Shown one piece after another: positions 10,211-20,193 of a DNA stretch of 64,000 bases. The notes under the pieces are model-generated. The model was given only the letters and a program-made list of their open reading frames with translations. It did no database searches and was not told where the DNA came from. This DNA is from Agapetus fuscipes (lineage: Eukaryota; Arthropoda; Insecta; Trichoptera; Glossosomatidae). The position numbers and the translations under genes were made by a program. Each line of letters opens with the position of its first letter. The first letter of the stretch is position 1. The stretch is taken from NCBI GenBank assembly GCA_951799405.1, contig OX637359.1, forward strand, positions 368,201 to 432,200. Reading direction: 5' to 3'.

Positions 10211-11040
10211 CAAAGAACTGGTAAAGGTATATACCTACTATATGAATTTTTCACCCAGCGACGAGCATATTTTAAAATATAAATAGTATTTTGTTTGTGC
10301 TCCGCCGGGATTCTAACCCACTGTTATGTTATTTTATAATAACATTGAAAGAACAATCCCGAAGTGTGCAGTGTGTGTTTGTGGGCCGAACGGAGCCGAA
10401 CGGTCACGGAAGCGGCCGAACTGCGCCGTGTGAACTAATCGGGCCGTCGGTCATCAGTTCCCGGCAAGATGTCAACCGACTAAGACGTCAGCGACCAAGC
10501 ACCAAGCGGTGCAAGAGGGGGCACTACAATGGAGCTCCCTCCCCCCCATCTACTTGGATTTCCTGCCAGCAAGGCACCCGCCTTGTGGACCAGAGGCATA
10601 GGAGCGCCCACCCAGGGGCTCCCACGTGTGGAGGCGTCCGCCTTGTGAGCCGCCGCTAGCCTGGGGCGCTGGCCCAGGCCTTCCGTTCGGAACACCAGGC
10701 AACAGAATAGGGAGTGTTCTAGGGACAACCTGCAGGTCGTGCCAATCCCTAAATTCCCCTTTATCCCCATATTATAAATATAAATAAATAAAATAAAAAA
10801 TATTAGTAGATTAAATAAACCCTTATTTGTTCATGTTAAACTTATCTTTTAATTATACAACCTTCCCAAGATATAAGTAAGCAATACCAAAGAAAGAACC
10901 CCACGCCCTGAGAGTGATGCTGATGAGAGCTAGCCGGATGTAAGTATCCTGAAGATACCTTTCAATCTAAACATAACACCACAACCTTTCATTAACGAGT
11001 CAGTAGTGTTATCCACTAGACTACGGACCAGTCATTCTAT
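10205..11040 (-). mobile_element. SINE-C interrupted by a solo LTR
   Basis: The C body and half of the head are at 10205-10321; the rest of the head (ACAACCTTTCATTAACGAGTC, GACTACGGACCAGTC) resumes at 10979. The split lies inside the box-B region at AACCCAC, and the interrupting DNA is the LTR at 10322-10978. Confidence 0.85.
10322..10978 (+). mobile_element. Solo LTR, 657 bp, TSD CCAC
   Basis: Begins TGTTATGTT and ends AACATAACA: a TG..CA pair inside a perfect 9-bp inverted repeat. It is flanked by CCAC at 10318-10321 and 10979-10982, and removing it plus one CCAC restores the SINE-C sequence. A 4-bp duplication fits Ty3/gypsy-type integrases. AATAAA-like signals near 10775-10795 suggest + orientation. 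No internal coding region is present, so it arose by LTR-LTR recombination. A diverged relative is at 61600-62305. Confidence 0.9.
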
Positions 11041-11270
11041 ATCGGTGTTATGGCCGAGGGTTAAACATAGATCGTTATTCTTGACTAGCTTATTTGGAAC
11101 AGAATAACGCTGGTTCGAATCACGTCTGGCCCATTTGACAATAACTTCGACACTAGTTCAACAGATGTCATTGCATGCACACAAGCTACTGCTTTCGCAT
11201 GAAGACAATTGGCCAGGCAAAATAGGTTGGTGAATCGCATTCCTCTTCACAAATCTATTTAAAAAAAAAG
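11041..11270 (+). mobile_element. SINE-D copy
   Basis: TCGGTGTTATGGCCGAGGG head with TTGGAACAGAATAACG and a GGTTCGAAT box B, then the body ending GGCAAAATAGGTTGGTGAA and TCTTCACAAATCTATTTAAA. Confidence 0.75.
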
Positions 11271-11680
11271 TTCTGAGTTTCCTTTAAACCAAAATCAAAG
11301 CACGAGAATGGTTTGCTCAACCGTGGCAAAAAAGTAGGATCTTCATGTCCATCCCACTGATGTGTTTTTGATATGTTCATGTGTTTATATGTTTTTGATG
11401 CAATGTTGGCTTTTTGAAACAAATACCTCAGCTACGTGTGTTGGTACGCATGCTCCATCTGCGAATTTGAAGACTTGGAGAAATTTGTTTAGTGTCTGCG
11501 TCAGACTCCAGGCTTCACGTCCGTACAACACAACCGGCTGAACAATGACAGTAGGTACAATTTCTTGATTTTTTAGAACGGGAAAGTCATTTTGAACACA
11601 ATAGCGTTTTGAGGCCGAAAAAAGTATTTCTGCCGGAATCCAAACGAACTTGCAGCTCCAAAAGGTGACAGGTTAGAACC
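11270..11680. other. Unassigned sequence
   Basis: No gene recognised. Around 11440-11540 the minus strand has weak LINE-like character (GTACGGACGTGAAGCCTGGAG), too short to assign. Confidence 0.3.
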
Positions 11681-11930
11681 GCAAAGTGACAAAACGACAC
11701 ATGACATTACATCACATTGACAATACATCGCATGAAAAAACATCAAAAACGGCATGTGATGTTTTCTCATGTAATTTTTGTCTTGTGATGTTTTGCCATT
11801 ATGATGTTTTTTCCTGTGATGTTTTGTCATTGTTATATTTTGCCATGAGATGTATTGTCATGTGAGGTTTCGTCACGCGATGTTATGTCATGAATTGTTG
11901 TGTCATGTGATGTTCTGTCACTGTATATAA
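11680..11930. repeat. Inverted array of a short CATGTGATGTTTTG repeat
   Basis: A degenerate 15-17-bp unit (CATGTGATGTTTTGT-like) runs about ten times on + from 11755 to 11930. The preceding 75 bp carry the same unit on the minus strand (ACATGACATTACATCACATT). The array is therefore arranged head to head around about 11752. Confidence 0.7.
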
Positions 11931-12059
11931 TAATATGCAATAAAAAGCATAAGCAGGCAATAAATCCCTTTCAATCATCCATCGCAAGTCCCGCTATTGT
12001 ATTATTAGATATCAATAAAAACTTACATCCCCTGGATTAACATACATCGCCCCAGGCAT

Positions 12060-12965
12060 CCTCCCTTCCACCCAGGGTTCCTTTCCCGAGATCCCGATAC
12101 CGGGAGTACCTACCCGGGAGAACGATTTATCTCGATTTCGGGAATTCCTGACTTTCGGGAATAAAGCAAACGTTTAAAATTTTGATTTTTCGCTACAAAG
12201 GTTATTCTTGTACCCCGAATACACACATTACGCAAATCACACCTCGAGTTACGCAATGCTTTATACTGAAGATACCTACTCGTGTAAAAAATAATGTGTA
12301 GGTACCGAGGTACTCAATATTTTTTTAAATAAATAATAGTTCGATTTGAATTTTTTGTGCGGTTAAAAATATTTTTATTATATTTTTTATATAATTAAAT
12401 CAATAATAATAAAAAATACACCAAAGCAATACTTACTTAGGTACTTGTTAGCCCTTCAGGGTCGCAAGAAATTAAAAAAGGAGTGACATGAAAAAAAATA
12501 GCATTCTTCCTGATTCAATTTCGGAGAGCGTCAGATTCTAAAAGTATCTACAATTTTATTAACAACGCCCACAAGCGCTTATTTTGAGGACCGAGCTTTC
12601 CGGTTCGCGGGCCCAATGGAGTGGAACAGACTTCCACCGAGTGTGAGGAAGGCAGAAACTGATGGTAGCCTTGAAGGAGCGAGAAATTAAAAGAAGACGA
12701 ATTGAAGACGTAGCTGTAAAAAACATCTCATCCGTGATTTGAGAGGACCCTTGAGGTGTGACACACTCAGATATGGCGCTCATTTACTATGAAACTAACA
12801 CACTGAACACTGCAACTCTTGCCGCCATTCCCTGTTGATTGTTCGAAAAACAGCAAATATATCACAAAACTGTGAAATATTCTGTAAAGGGCAATATTTT
12901 TTCAGTTCATTTTTTTCCTTTTTTCCCGGGATCGCAAAAACCCCGGGATTAGATAAACCCTATTG
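12060..12965. other. Possible old DNA-transposon relic with RT fragment
   Basis: CAGGGTTCCTTTCCCGAGAT at 12073 and a reverse-oriented CCCGGGAT..AACCCT at about 12925-12961 look like degraded inverted ends, without a TSD. Inside, 12588-12690 on + encodes DRAFRFAGPMEWNRLPPSVR, the standard C-terminal motif of CR1/jockey-type LINE ORFs. A partial Rep-A piece lies near 12810. Confidence 0.35.
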
Positions 12966-13294
12966 CTCCCCAATCATTACCTTCTCCTAAATAATATAAC
13001 TTCTCTCGTCTCCCCTCACCCCTAGGATTTCCTCAGCTCCCCTCAGTGCTAAGGGTGGAAACCGAAAACAATTTAAAACGCTCAAATCTCCGCCCCCTTG
13101 TGGTCTCCTGCTAAACGCTGAGCGATCATGCAATGCACAGATCAAGGGAGGCACAAAGTGAAGGCAGGGGCGGGCATTCCGTAGAGGCAAGAGCAGGCAA
13201 TAACGGGTAAAAAATGCGATGCACTTTGAATTTTAGATCTTAAGTTATACCTAAGCTATCAGTTGCGTTCAAGAACAGATGGTTCAATTTTCAC

Positions 13295-13725
13295 AAAGGC
13301 TGCCAGAAATGATTTCCCATCTTGGTGTTTGTTTCAAATCCAAACAATATATAAGAGCTCGTTCCCACTTGTTGGGTGTCGGATTCGTATATTAATCGGA
13401 GGTTCCAGTGGCAGAACAATTCGGACAAAATCGGTTTCCGATAAGTGTGAATAGCTTCATACATAATGTTCTGCCACTGGAACCTCCGATTAATATACGG
13501 ATCCGACACCCGACAAGTGGGAACGGGCTCTAAGAGGTAAGGTATACTCAATATTCACTAGAAATGAAAACCTGACCACGCGAAAGCAGGGAAACCTCCA
13601 CTACAAGCAAAGCGGCTGGTGTAAGCGCACCCTCTTATTTTTTATAGTAGGTACTTAAATAAATGCCACACGCCACATGCGACACATTTGCCGATAACGC
13701 TCTAAAAAGTTTCCATGTATGTGCT
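13295..13725 (+). mobile_element. SINE-B copy containing a MITE
   Basis: B body GCCAGAAATGATTTCCC, TTGGTGTTTGTTTCAAA.. is broken at 13354 and continues after 13533 with TATACTCAATATTCACTAG, CACTACAAGC and CACATGCGAC. The inserted element is described next. Confidence 0.65.
13355..13530. mobile_element. Harbinger-type MITE, 176 bp, TSD TAA
   Basis: 64-bp inverted repeats with three mismatches, starting GAGCTCGTTCCCACTTGTTG and ending CAAGTGGGAACGGGCTC. Flanked by TAA at 13352-13354 and 13531-13533, the TWA-type duplication of PIF/Harbinger elements. It sits inside SINE-B. Confidence 0.85.
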
Positions 13726-13829
13726 GCTTAGATACGAGTTGCAAGATTATCCGTCAGACCCTGTGCAAGCTAGGTTATCGGCCAATGTCCCAGCCACTAT
13801 CTCTATACGGCTGGATAAAATATATATAG

Positions 13830-13915
13830 ATGTTTTTTTTTGAGCTACACTGGAATCGAACACACTGCCTTCATGCTACGAGTCTGAAGCGTTAACAACT
13901 CGACTATAAACACCA
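13830..13915 (-). mobile_element. SINE-C-like tRNA head
   Basis: Minus strand reads ATAGTCGAGTTGTTAACGCT, GACTCGTAGCATGAAGG and GTGTTCGATTCCAG: box A and box B of a SINE-C-like head. No body attached. Confidence 0.5.
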
Positions 13916-13929
13916 TTTTATTGAAAATT

Positions 13930-14565
13930 TTCATTACATCGCCTTGGGGGAAGACCGGATAAACCTTTATGAGGGGTGAGGATAATAATGAAAAGTGCAC
14001 AAGGCGCGTCCCATACACAGTATTCAGCCCGTGGCTCTCTGACGTGCAGCCAGCTCAGGCACTGCCTGTTGGTGTCTAGTGCGCCGCCTCTAGGGAAATG
14101 CCTTTGATTTCTGAGAGGGAGGGACGGGTTCGATTCCCTAACACATCATATACTTATTACTTGTACATATTTAGTGAGATTTTATACTTATCAGGGTGAT
14201 GGCAATAAATGTCAGGACGGCGAGTACTGAAGCATCATTTAAGAAAAAATTAAAGACTTACATGTTCAGTCAGTCATTTAGGGACTAAAAAAAAAAAAAA
14301 AAAACTATGTGTGAGTGGGTGAACTTAAAGTTTTGTGTGAGTGAGTGAGGAATAAAGACAAACCAAACAATAAAAGGGCCCTTGAGGTGTGCTACACACG
14401 AAAACGGCGCTTTTTAAAAAAAAAACAAATTATCCAAATATATATATATAAATAATATATCTTTACCTAATGTAAGTTGAAAATTTATGATCACACTTTA
14501 AAGGTTTGGAACAATGTTTCCATAATTGTTTCCTTTTATTGATTTCCTTTCTAAAAGTGAAAAAG
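13930..14565. other. Unassigned, with SINE scraps
   Basis: A box-B-like GGGTTCGATTCCC is at 14130 and a SINE-C tail scrap (GGGCCCTTGAGGTGTGCTAC) at 14376. A poly-A run lies at 14287-14304. Nothing coding is recognised. Confidence 0.35.
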
Positions 14566-14569
14566 TGAT

Positions 14570-14820
14570 AAAATGTGTCTTTGCACTTTGTAAAATTTAA
14601 GATTAATATAAAATTCATGCCCACAAGTGTCACGTGTGAGTTCGCGTTTCTTGGTGCAATGCATGCAATGTCAACTTGCAAAATAGCCCCACACCTCAAA
14701 TGAGCGTAATCCCTGCAACTCTTGTTGACCTTCCCTAAAACAGGGGGGGCATTGGCAAAGTGAACCTATTTTTACGGTGTGTGAAGTCAGCCTTATATCC
14801 TACACCTATAACCTACAAGT
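14570..14820 (-). mobile_element. Rep-A copy
   Basis: Reverse Rep-A with TCATGCCCACAAGTG, CACCTCAAATGAGCG, CTCTTGTTGACCTTCCCT and GGGGCATTGGCAAAGTGAAC. Confidence 0.75.
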
Positions 14821-14929
14821 GCTAATGGAGAAACTGATTATATAAATCTTAGTTAAGAAATACCTTGAATAGGAAAAACTAGGTACCTTCGATACAGTGG
14901 CACGAAACAGAGATTTTGTGCTTTTGCCA

Positions 14930-15135
14930 AACCACTGTCTCAGGTTCTTTATCCAAGATGTTCTCCTTCAGCCTGGAGCTCATCTTTCCTCAATTCTTCC
15001 CTGTATGATGAGATGCAGGAGTGAACACTTCTCATTATGTGGCTGATATAAACCAGTTTTTGCCTTTTGATGGACATCAGGAGTTTGGTTCTGGTACTTA
15101 TTCAAACGGAAAGAACCTCGTCATTTGTGACTCGA
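14930..15135 (-). mobile_element. LINE C-terminal relic (RTE-like)
   Basis: Same module as 58850-59130: on minus, a DRVTN-like start, QKLVYISHIMRSVHSCIS region and the KEGSGEELR..-like basic block. Stops interrupt it. Confidence 0.55.
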
Positions 15136-15139
15136 TTTA

Positions 15140-15215
15140 TCCACAGTTACAGTTGCAATCCTTCCGATTACAACACCGTAGCGTTAACCATTAGACTACG
15201 GACCGGTCCTATGGG
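15140..15215 (-). mobile_element. SINE-C head fragment
   Basis: Minus strand: GGACCGGTCCGTAGTCTAAT, GGTTAACGCTACGG and AATCGGAAGGATTGC. Head only. Confidence 0.6.
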
Positions 15216-15219
15216 TTTA

Positions 15220-15690
15220 TCTCTTTATAAAAATATAGTATATGTGTGTGTAATAATGAAATAGCTGTCATATCTCACACATTTGTAATACCAGCCTGAT
15301 GGATATGATGGACCACACACGACGCCACCACTTCTTCTTCTTCTCCTGAATTCCCGACTTCATATTAATATTTGTCCTCCACATTATCACCCTTCGTTAC
15401 CTGACTGGGACCACAAGCCTCAAATATAAGACCTCACGTTAAAACTCTAACGACAAGTTATGAAAAATAAAACGGCTCTGTTTTAGACTCAGGCGTGGAT
15501 TAAGGGCGGTTTTAGATGTGTGGGGGCAACTAAGGCAATCCTGTGGCTTTTAAAACTCATACAAAATAAGAAAAAATGATTTTCGGAACATGTCCTTTTG
15601 AAGCCTTTTTTGTCATGGAAGCTGTAAAATATACATGAGTAGGTAAATAGGAAAAAATATACATAAACTCTAAATTAATGCACGCACACG
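15220..15690. other. Unassigned sequence
   Basis: No gene or repeat recognised apart from short low-complexity runs. Confidence 0.3.
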
Positions 15691-15860
15691 ATCAGACATA
15701 CGGAAGCTAGCGTTTACACATGCAGACATGCTGCATGTGTAGCACATACGAAATAAACATAACATCACACGAACATAAGCCTTACAACTCCCGGCGCCTT
15801 TCCCTGAGACGAGGTGGCATTAGCAAAAGTAGGTAAACAAAGTTTTTACAGCATATGGAT
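15690..15860 (-). mobile_element. Rep-A copy, interrupted on its right
   Basis: CGTTTACACATGCAGACATG, GAACATAAGCCTTACAACTC, CCTGAGACGAGGTGGCATT and TTTTTACAGCATATGGA match reverse Rep-A. The copy stops at the TTA target of the large foldback element. Confidence 0.7.
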
Positions 15861-15863
15861 TTA

Positions 15864-16838
15864 TGCCCGCTTTCCACTGCGAGCGGAGCTGACTCCGTAC
15901 GGACTCCGTTCGACTAGCAACAGTAAATTTCATAGAAGTGCTTCCACCGACAGCGAGTCAGCGGAGCGGACTGAGCGAGTACAAAGAGTTACGAAAGTGG
16001 TCGCAGAGTTGAGCGAGTTTCCAGCGGACTCCGTACGGACTCCGCTCGACTAGCAACAGTAAATTTCATAGAAGTGCTTCCACCGACAGCGGAGTGAGCG
16101 GAGCAGGCTGAGCGAGTAAAAATGACTCCGCTGTGTCATGGTCTCGGCCGCTAGTTTTCAACTGACTTCGCTCCCCCGTGCCCCCCGCGCCAACCCGCGT
16201 AGTTGCGTGACAGCGATAAAACACATCATACATGATTTACAAAGACACATCATACATTATTGTATTAATTTGAAAATATTAAAATGTATGTTTTATTTCA
16301 AACATCTACATTTTATGTTAAAAGCAAAATAATACATTACTTTTTATGTTTCGAAACAAAAAAAAAATCTTTTATTAATAATTAAAACGTTTGATCTGGG
16401 CGTAGGCTGCAACGAGCTGTCACACACTGCACATCATACATTATTTTATAAATTTGAAAATATTAAAATGTATGTTTTATTTCAAACATCTACTTTTTAT
16501 GTATTAAAGCAAAATAATATATTACTTTTTATTTTTCGAAACAAAAAAAAAACTTTTTTTACTAATAATTAAAACGTTTGATCTGGGCGTAGGCTGCAAC
16601 GAGCTGTCACACACTAGTTGGCTCCGCTAAGCCAGCTATGGAAGGCAAACAACTCTTTCATCTGACTCATCTCATTTCCCGCCTAGCTCACTCCGCCGAG
16701 CTCGTTAGCTGTGGAAGGCAAATACCATTATTTTTTAAAACTCTTTCGCAATGGAAGGCCAAAACTATTTCACTACGCTCCGCTCAGCTATTTCCCGCTC
16801 CCGCTCAGCTATTTCCCGCTCGCAGTGGAAAGCGGGCA
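15864..16838. mobile_element. Harbinger-type non-autonomous element, 975 bp, TSD TTA
   Basis: Perfect 23-bp inverted ends beginning TGCCCGCTTTCCACTGCGAG and ending CTCGCAGTGGAAAGCGGGCA. TTA lies at 15861-15863 and 16839-16841. Two internal tandem duplications are visible: a block of about 136 bp starting GACTCCGTACGGACTCCG (15891 and 16027), and a block of about 184 bp starting ACATCATACATTATT (about 16246 and 16430). No transposase remains, only short frames. Confidence 0.85.
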
Positions 16839-16839
16839 T

Positions 16840-17095
16840 TAGACTCGCCAAACTACTAGTCAATGTACAAAAATATAAGCATAAATAGCCCATAAAAAGC
16901 TTTCTGTGCTAAAAATAATGTATTTGACAAGAGATGCTTGATAGCATTAAAACTACTTAATTAAAACTGAACTCACCTCAGGTACCTATTTAGCATTTTT
17001 TTTTTGGGGTAAGTTTTAATCCTTAGGTAATTAATTTTTTTATTTAAATTTTAATTAAAAATGAAATTTGTTGTGTATGTTGATGTTAATATTCA
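16840..17095. other. Unassigned AT-rich spacer
   Basis: No feature recognised between the foldback element and the next Rep-A. Confidence 0.3.
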
Positions 17096-17335
17096 TTGAC
17101 TTATTGACTGGTATGTGGCTGACCACTCATGCTGTAGAAAATGGTTCACTTTGCCAATGTCACCCCTGTTTCAGGGAAGGTCGGCAGGAGTTGCAGGGTG
17201 TATGTTCATTTGAGATTCAGGTTTTTATATTGTAGGTCTTATACGTGTCTGTCTGTGAAAATGCATATAATGTGAATCTTTAATGTAACGTATATTTGCA
17301 ACTTAGATTAGATTAGATTAAATTAGATTTAATCT
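17095..17335 (+). mobile_element. Rep-A copy with long AGATT tail
   Basis: Full Rep-A from TTGACTTATTGACTGGTATG to GCAACTTAGATTAGATTAGATTA. The pentamer tail is followed directly by other AT-rich sequence. Confidence 0.85.
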
Positions 17336-17374
17336 AAAATTACGCGTGTTTGCCTTGTCCCACGCGTTATAATA

Positions 17375-17525
17375 ATAACAACCCAAGTTGCCGAGATATA
17401 TTAACATTGAATATTCATATAAAACGCATTCCCACAAGCACACGCGTAGGTATATGTTCACGCTTACACATGTCGCATATGAACTAACGACAAAAACCCA
17501 AATTGCAAATAAGTTTGCCAATAAG
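17375..17525 (-). mobile_element. Rep-A 3' half
   Basis: CCCAAGTTGCCGAGATAT, CGCATTCCCACAAGCAC, ACACATGTCGCATATGAAC and AAAAACCCAAATTGCAAAT in reverse. The 5' half is missing. It is inverted relative to the copy 40 bp upstream. Confidence 0.7.
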
Positions 17526-17879
17526 TAAACAGTAAAAATTGCCTTCAGGTAGCTAATATCAGACCCTTCCTTTCGATCCATCATTTGTAATGGCGCATCA
17601 TATGTTTCCCCGCACCAGGGCCCCCGATTAGCTGAAACCGGACCTGGTTTAGTTTCTGAACATTTTTTTGGGAACGCTATTCGTGAGTTTAAACGTAGCC
17701 AGGCAATGGTTCATACTAGAGGCAGGGACCTACAAGGATCGTGCAAGGGATTTCTCGAAGAGCTAAGTGGTGATAAATAAGGGTTAGAACTAGGGCGAGT
17801 GGTCGGAGTCTAGTGGGTAACGCGTGGAGTTGAGTTGCAGAAGGTACCTACTGGGTTCGAGTCTCTAAATTAAAAATTA

Positions 17880-18135
17880 AATTAGGCTGATTTATTTGGT
17901 GAGTACTGTTTTTGTGTGTATCACACCTCAAGAGCCCTCGGCGAGCTTGGTCGTCGCTGTAGAAAGCGACAATTCTCAAGCAAGACCCAGTTGTTGTAAG
18001 GCTGGATGGACCTTTTGATGACCGGTCTTTGGTAAAGGTTTATGTATTTTGCAACCCAGCGAAGAGCAAATTTGAAAATATAAATGGAATATTTTTTGTG
18101 CTCCGCCGGGATTCGAACCCACGACCTTCCAGTCT
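17880..18135 (-). mobile_element. SINE-C, near complete
   Basis: CTGATTTATTTGGTGAGTAC, CCTCAAGAGCCCTCGG, CAATTCTCAAGCAAGACCC, ACCCAGCGAAGAGCAAAT and CTCCGCCGGGATTCGAACCC. The head beyond box B is replaced by SINE-B. Confidence 0.8.
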
Positions 18136-18164
18136 AGTAAACCGTACTACTTATTCTACTTAAC

Positions 18165-18450
18165 TACACATATAGTGTAACTTACTGCAGCGTTTTCTCT
18201 GAAGGGCTCGCATGTATTGATTTTTACTGGTAAAAAGGTCGGTGGCACGCTACCCACTTCCCAGCTCTTGAGGGGACTGCTACCTACCTACTCATTACCT
18301 GTGAAGGCTGAGTAAACCTTGCCGGCAATTTATTTTGGGTTTGAAATAAAAACCGAGATGGGAAATCATTTCTGACACCCATGGAATTCGAACCCGAGCT
18401 CTCTCGATGAAACGTAAGCACTCTACCATCTGAGCTATCGACCTTACCTA
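18165..18450 (-). mobile_element. SINE-B copy
   Basis: CACATATAGTGTAACTTACTG, CGAAGGGCTCGCATG, CACTTCCCAGCTC, GAACCCGAGCTCTCTCGATG and CTACCATCTGAGCTATCGACC. In transcription order B comes first and C second here, the reverse of the dimer SINE. Confidence 0.75.
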
Positions 18451-18504
18451 TAGAGCTCAAACATAGTAATTTATCTAACCGAAATGTTGCTTTGTAGTCT
18501 ACTG

Positions 18505-18744
18505 TACCCTTAGTACGAGTTGCAAAACTTGAGAAAAGTAAAGTTTACGGAAAATATTAAAGAGTGATTTCCTCCAAAATCTGTCATTTTTGTTTGTTTG
18601 AACTTGATTTTTTTCATCACTGTAACTCTTTTGCTAAGACCACAAAGTGTAAGAAACAAAAATGGCAGATTTTGGGAGAAATCACGCTTTGATATTTTCC
18701 GTAAACTTTACTTTTCTCAAGTTTTGCAACTCGTACTAAGGGTA
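18505..18744. mobile_element. Foldback MITE, probable TA target
   Basis: Arms of about 100 bp: CCCTTAGTACGAGTTGCAAA at the left, TTTGCAACTCGTACTAAGGG at the right, both including AAACTTTACTTTTCTCAAG. TA flanks both ends (18505-18506 and 18743-18744), as expected for Tc1/mariner-type elements. The palindrome also extends to TGTA/TACA, so the TSD is not certain. Confidence 0.75.
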
Positions 18745-19074
18745 CAGGTCAACGCATCAAAATTCGAATTGGTACTTTATTTCAAAAGGTAGGTATGTAG
18801 GTACCTACTACGTTTGGTTCTGTTTGACAAAACAAAATAACTTCAATAAGTAGGTATCTATGGCCATAAGCCACGAAAAATCATTTAACTAGTTCAACAC
18901 ATTTTTTTTTTAATTTCGTAATTTTTAAAGTACCTACCTAACAATATATCTACATACCACGCACGATAAAAAACAGTTTGTATACCGGAGAGGTATGAGA
19001 GCGTCGTGTGAGCTGCACATAAAGTGACTCTCTTATTTTTTTTCACCGACGGCAATAGTTGCAGTAGGTAATAA

Positions 19075-19225
19075 TGTTAGGATGATTAATTTGGTGAGCG
19101 CTGTGTTTGTGTGAATCACACATCAAGAACCCTCTGCCAGCTTGGTCGTCGCAAGAAGCGCCAATTCTCAAGCAATCCCCAGTTGCTGGAAGGCTTAATG
19201 GACCGTTGGTGACAGGAAGGCACCT
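19075..19225 (-). mobile_element. SINE-C 3' half
   Basis: TTAGGATGATTAATTTGGTG, CACACATCAAGAACCCTC and TTCTCAAGCAATCCCCAGTT. This is the last recognised repeat before fork head. Confidence 0.7.
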
Positions 19226-19229
19226 CTTG

Positions 19230-19925
19230 TTTTTTGATTTCTTGTGTGGTTTTCTTAATTATATTCAAATACCTACTTATATTTATTCTATTTAAGTATC
19301 TAGTAAACAAAAATATTGATTTACCGATGTAGAATAAATTTACCTCCTCAATATTTACCTAGTTAGGTAGGTAGGTATAAAGTGAATAAGTACTTCAAAT
19401 ATTTAATCAATATTCGCAACTTAGATTAGATAAGTGCCTTCTCAGATATTTATATACCTAATGACGTCCACACATTTAACATGGACAACAAGGTTGTGAC
19501 TATTGGACTGGGTTGCTAGGGTCAACTTATATTTAGTTATTGATTTCTAAGGACCCGAGTTTCATAGACGCGTGACTTTTGCCGCTGAGAGAAAATCATT
19601 ATTAAAAAATATTCGGAACATCCGTCCAGAAAACATTCCGGTTTTATTATTTCATTTGTAAATTAAGAAATCAAATATTTATTTCAATGTAAAACAAAAA
19701 TAATAATCAAATAAATAAATAGGCTTTCCTTCTTTTGTTACTACCTAGTTAGTTAGGTGTTAATACAAATATAGGTATCTGAAGGATTTGTATTTAGAAC
19801 TTAGAAGAATTGAATCCCAGTGTTAAAGACTATTTTGAAATAGGTAATATTAATAGTTGTTTTTATAATTTTCCTGGTATTTCCACATATCTGCCATGTT
19901 CCTGCTATCACGTACATCAGTCTCA
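19230..19925. other. AT-rich upstream flank of fork head, repeat-free
   Basis: No transposon or SINE recognised. A switch from AT-rich to strongly GC-rich sequence occurs at about 19925, where the promoter-like block begins. Enhancers may lie here but nothing specific can be read. Confidence 0.4.
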
Positions 19926-20193
19926 AAATGGACGTAAATTTCCGGGAAGCGGCGCGCGCACCACGCATGGCGGGACACACAAGAGGGGAGGGGGAGAGGC
20001 GGAGCTTACAGTGGGCGGAGCTTCCCCAGCCAGCCAATCAGCGCGCAGGAGCGGTCGCTATGACAACCAGGCCCCGCGCCAGCTCGCTAGGGAGGGGAAC
20101 GCTCACAACCAAACAGACTCGCGAGCCGAGCGGATCACAACCTCGCGACTAGTAAAAAGCTCCGCGGCATGCGCTGACCGCAACTAATCCGCC
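19926..20193 (+). promoter_or_regulatory. fkh: fork head promoter-proximal / 5' UTR block
   Basis: GC- and CpG-rich island in an AT-rich background. It contains two direct GGCGGAGCTT boxes (19998-20007 and 20014-20023), the second in a GTGGGCGGAG GC-box context, and a CCAAT box at 20034-20038 followed by CAGCGCGC. No clear TATA box is placed near them, consistent with a TATA-less, GC-box/CCAAT promoter. The transcription start cannot be fixed; several upstream ATGs (19928, 19967, 20059, 20169) would be in the 5' UTR depending on where it lies. Confidence 0.6.
20169..20177 (+). other. Minimal upstream ORF (ATG-CGC-TGA)
   Basis: A two-codon ORF ends 16 bases before the fork head start codon. 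If it is in the mature 5' UTR it could reduce initiation at the main ATG, because so short a gap leaves little room for re-initiation. Function is inference. Confidence 0.4.

Noticed and set aside
10291..10659. 122-codon + frame
   Set aside because: It starts in SINE-C and runs into the solo LTR; coincidental.
19810..20187. 125-codon frame just upstream of and in frame with fork head
   Set aside because: It ends in TAA two codons before the fork head ATG, covers promoter/5' UTR sequence and has no domain.
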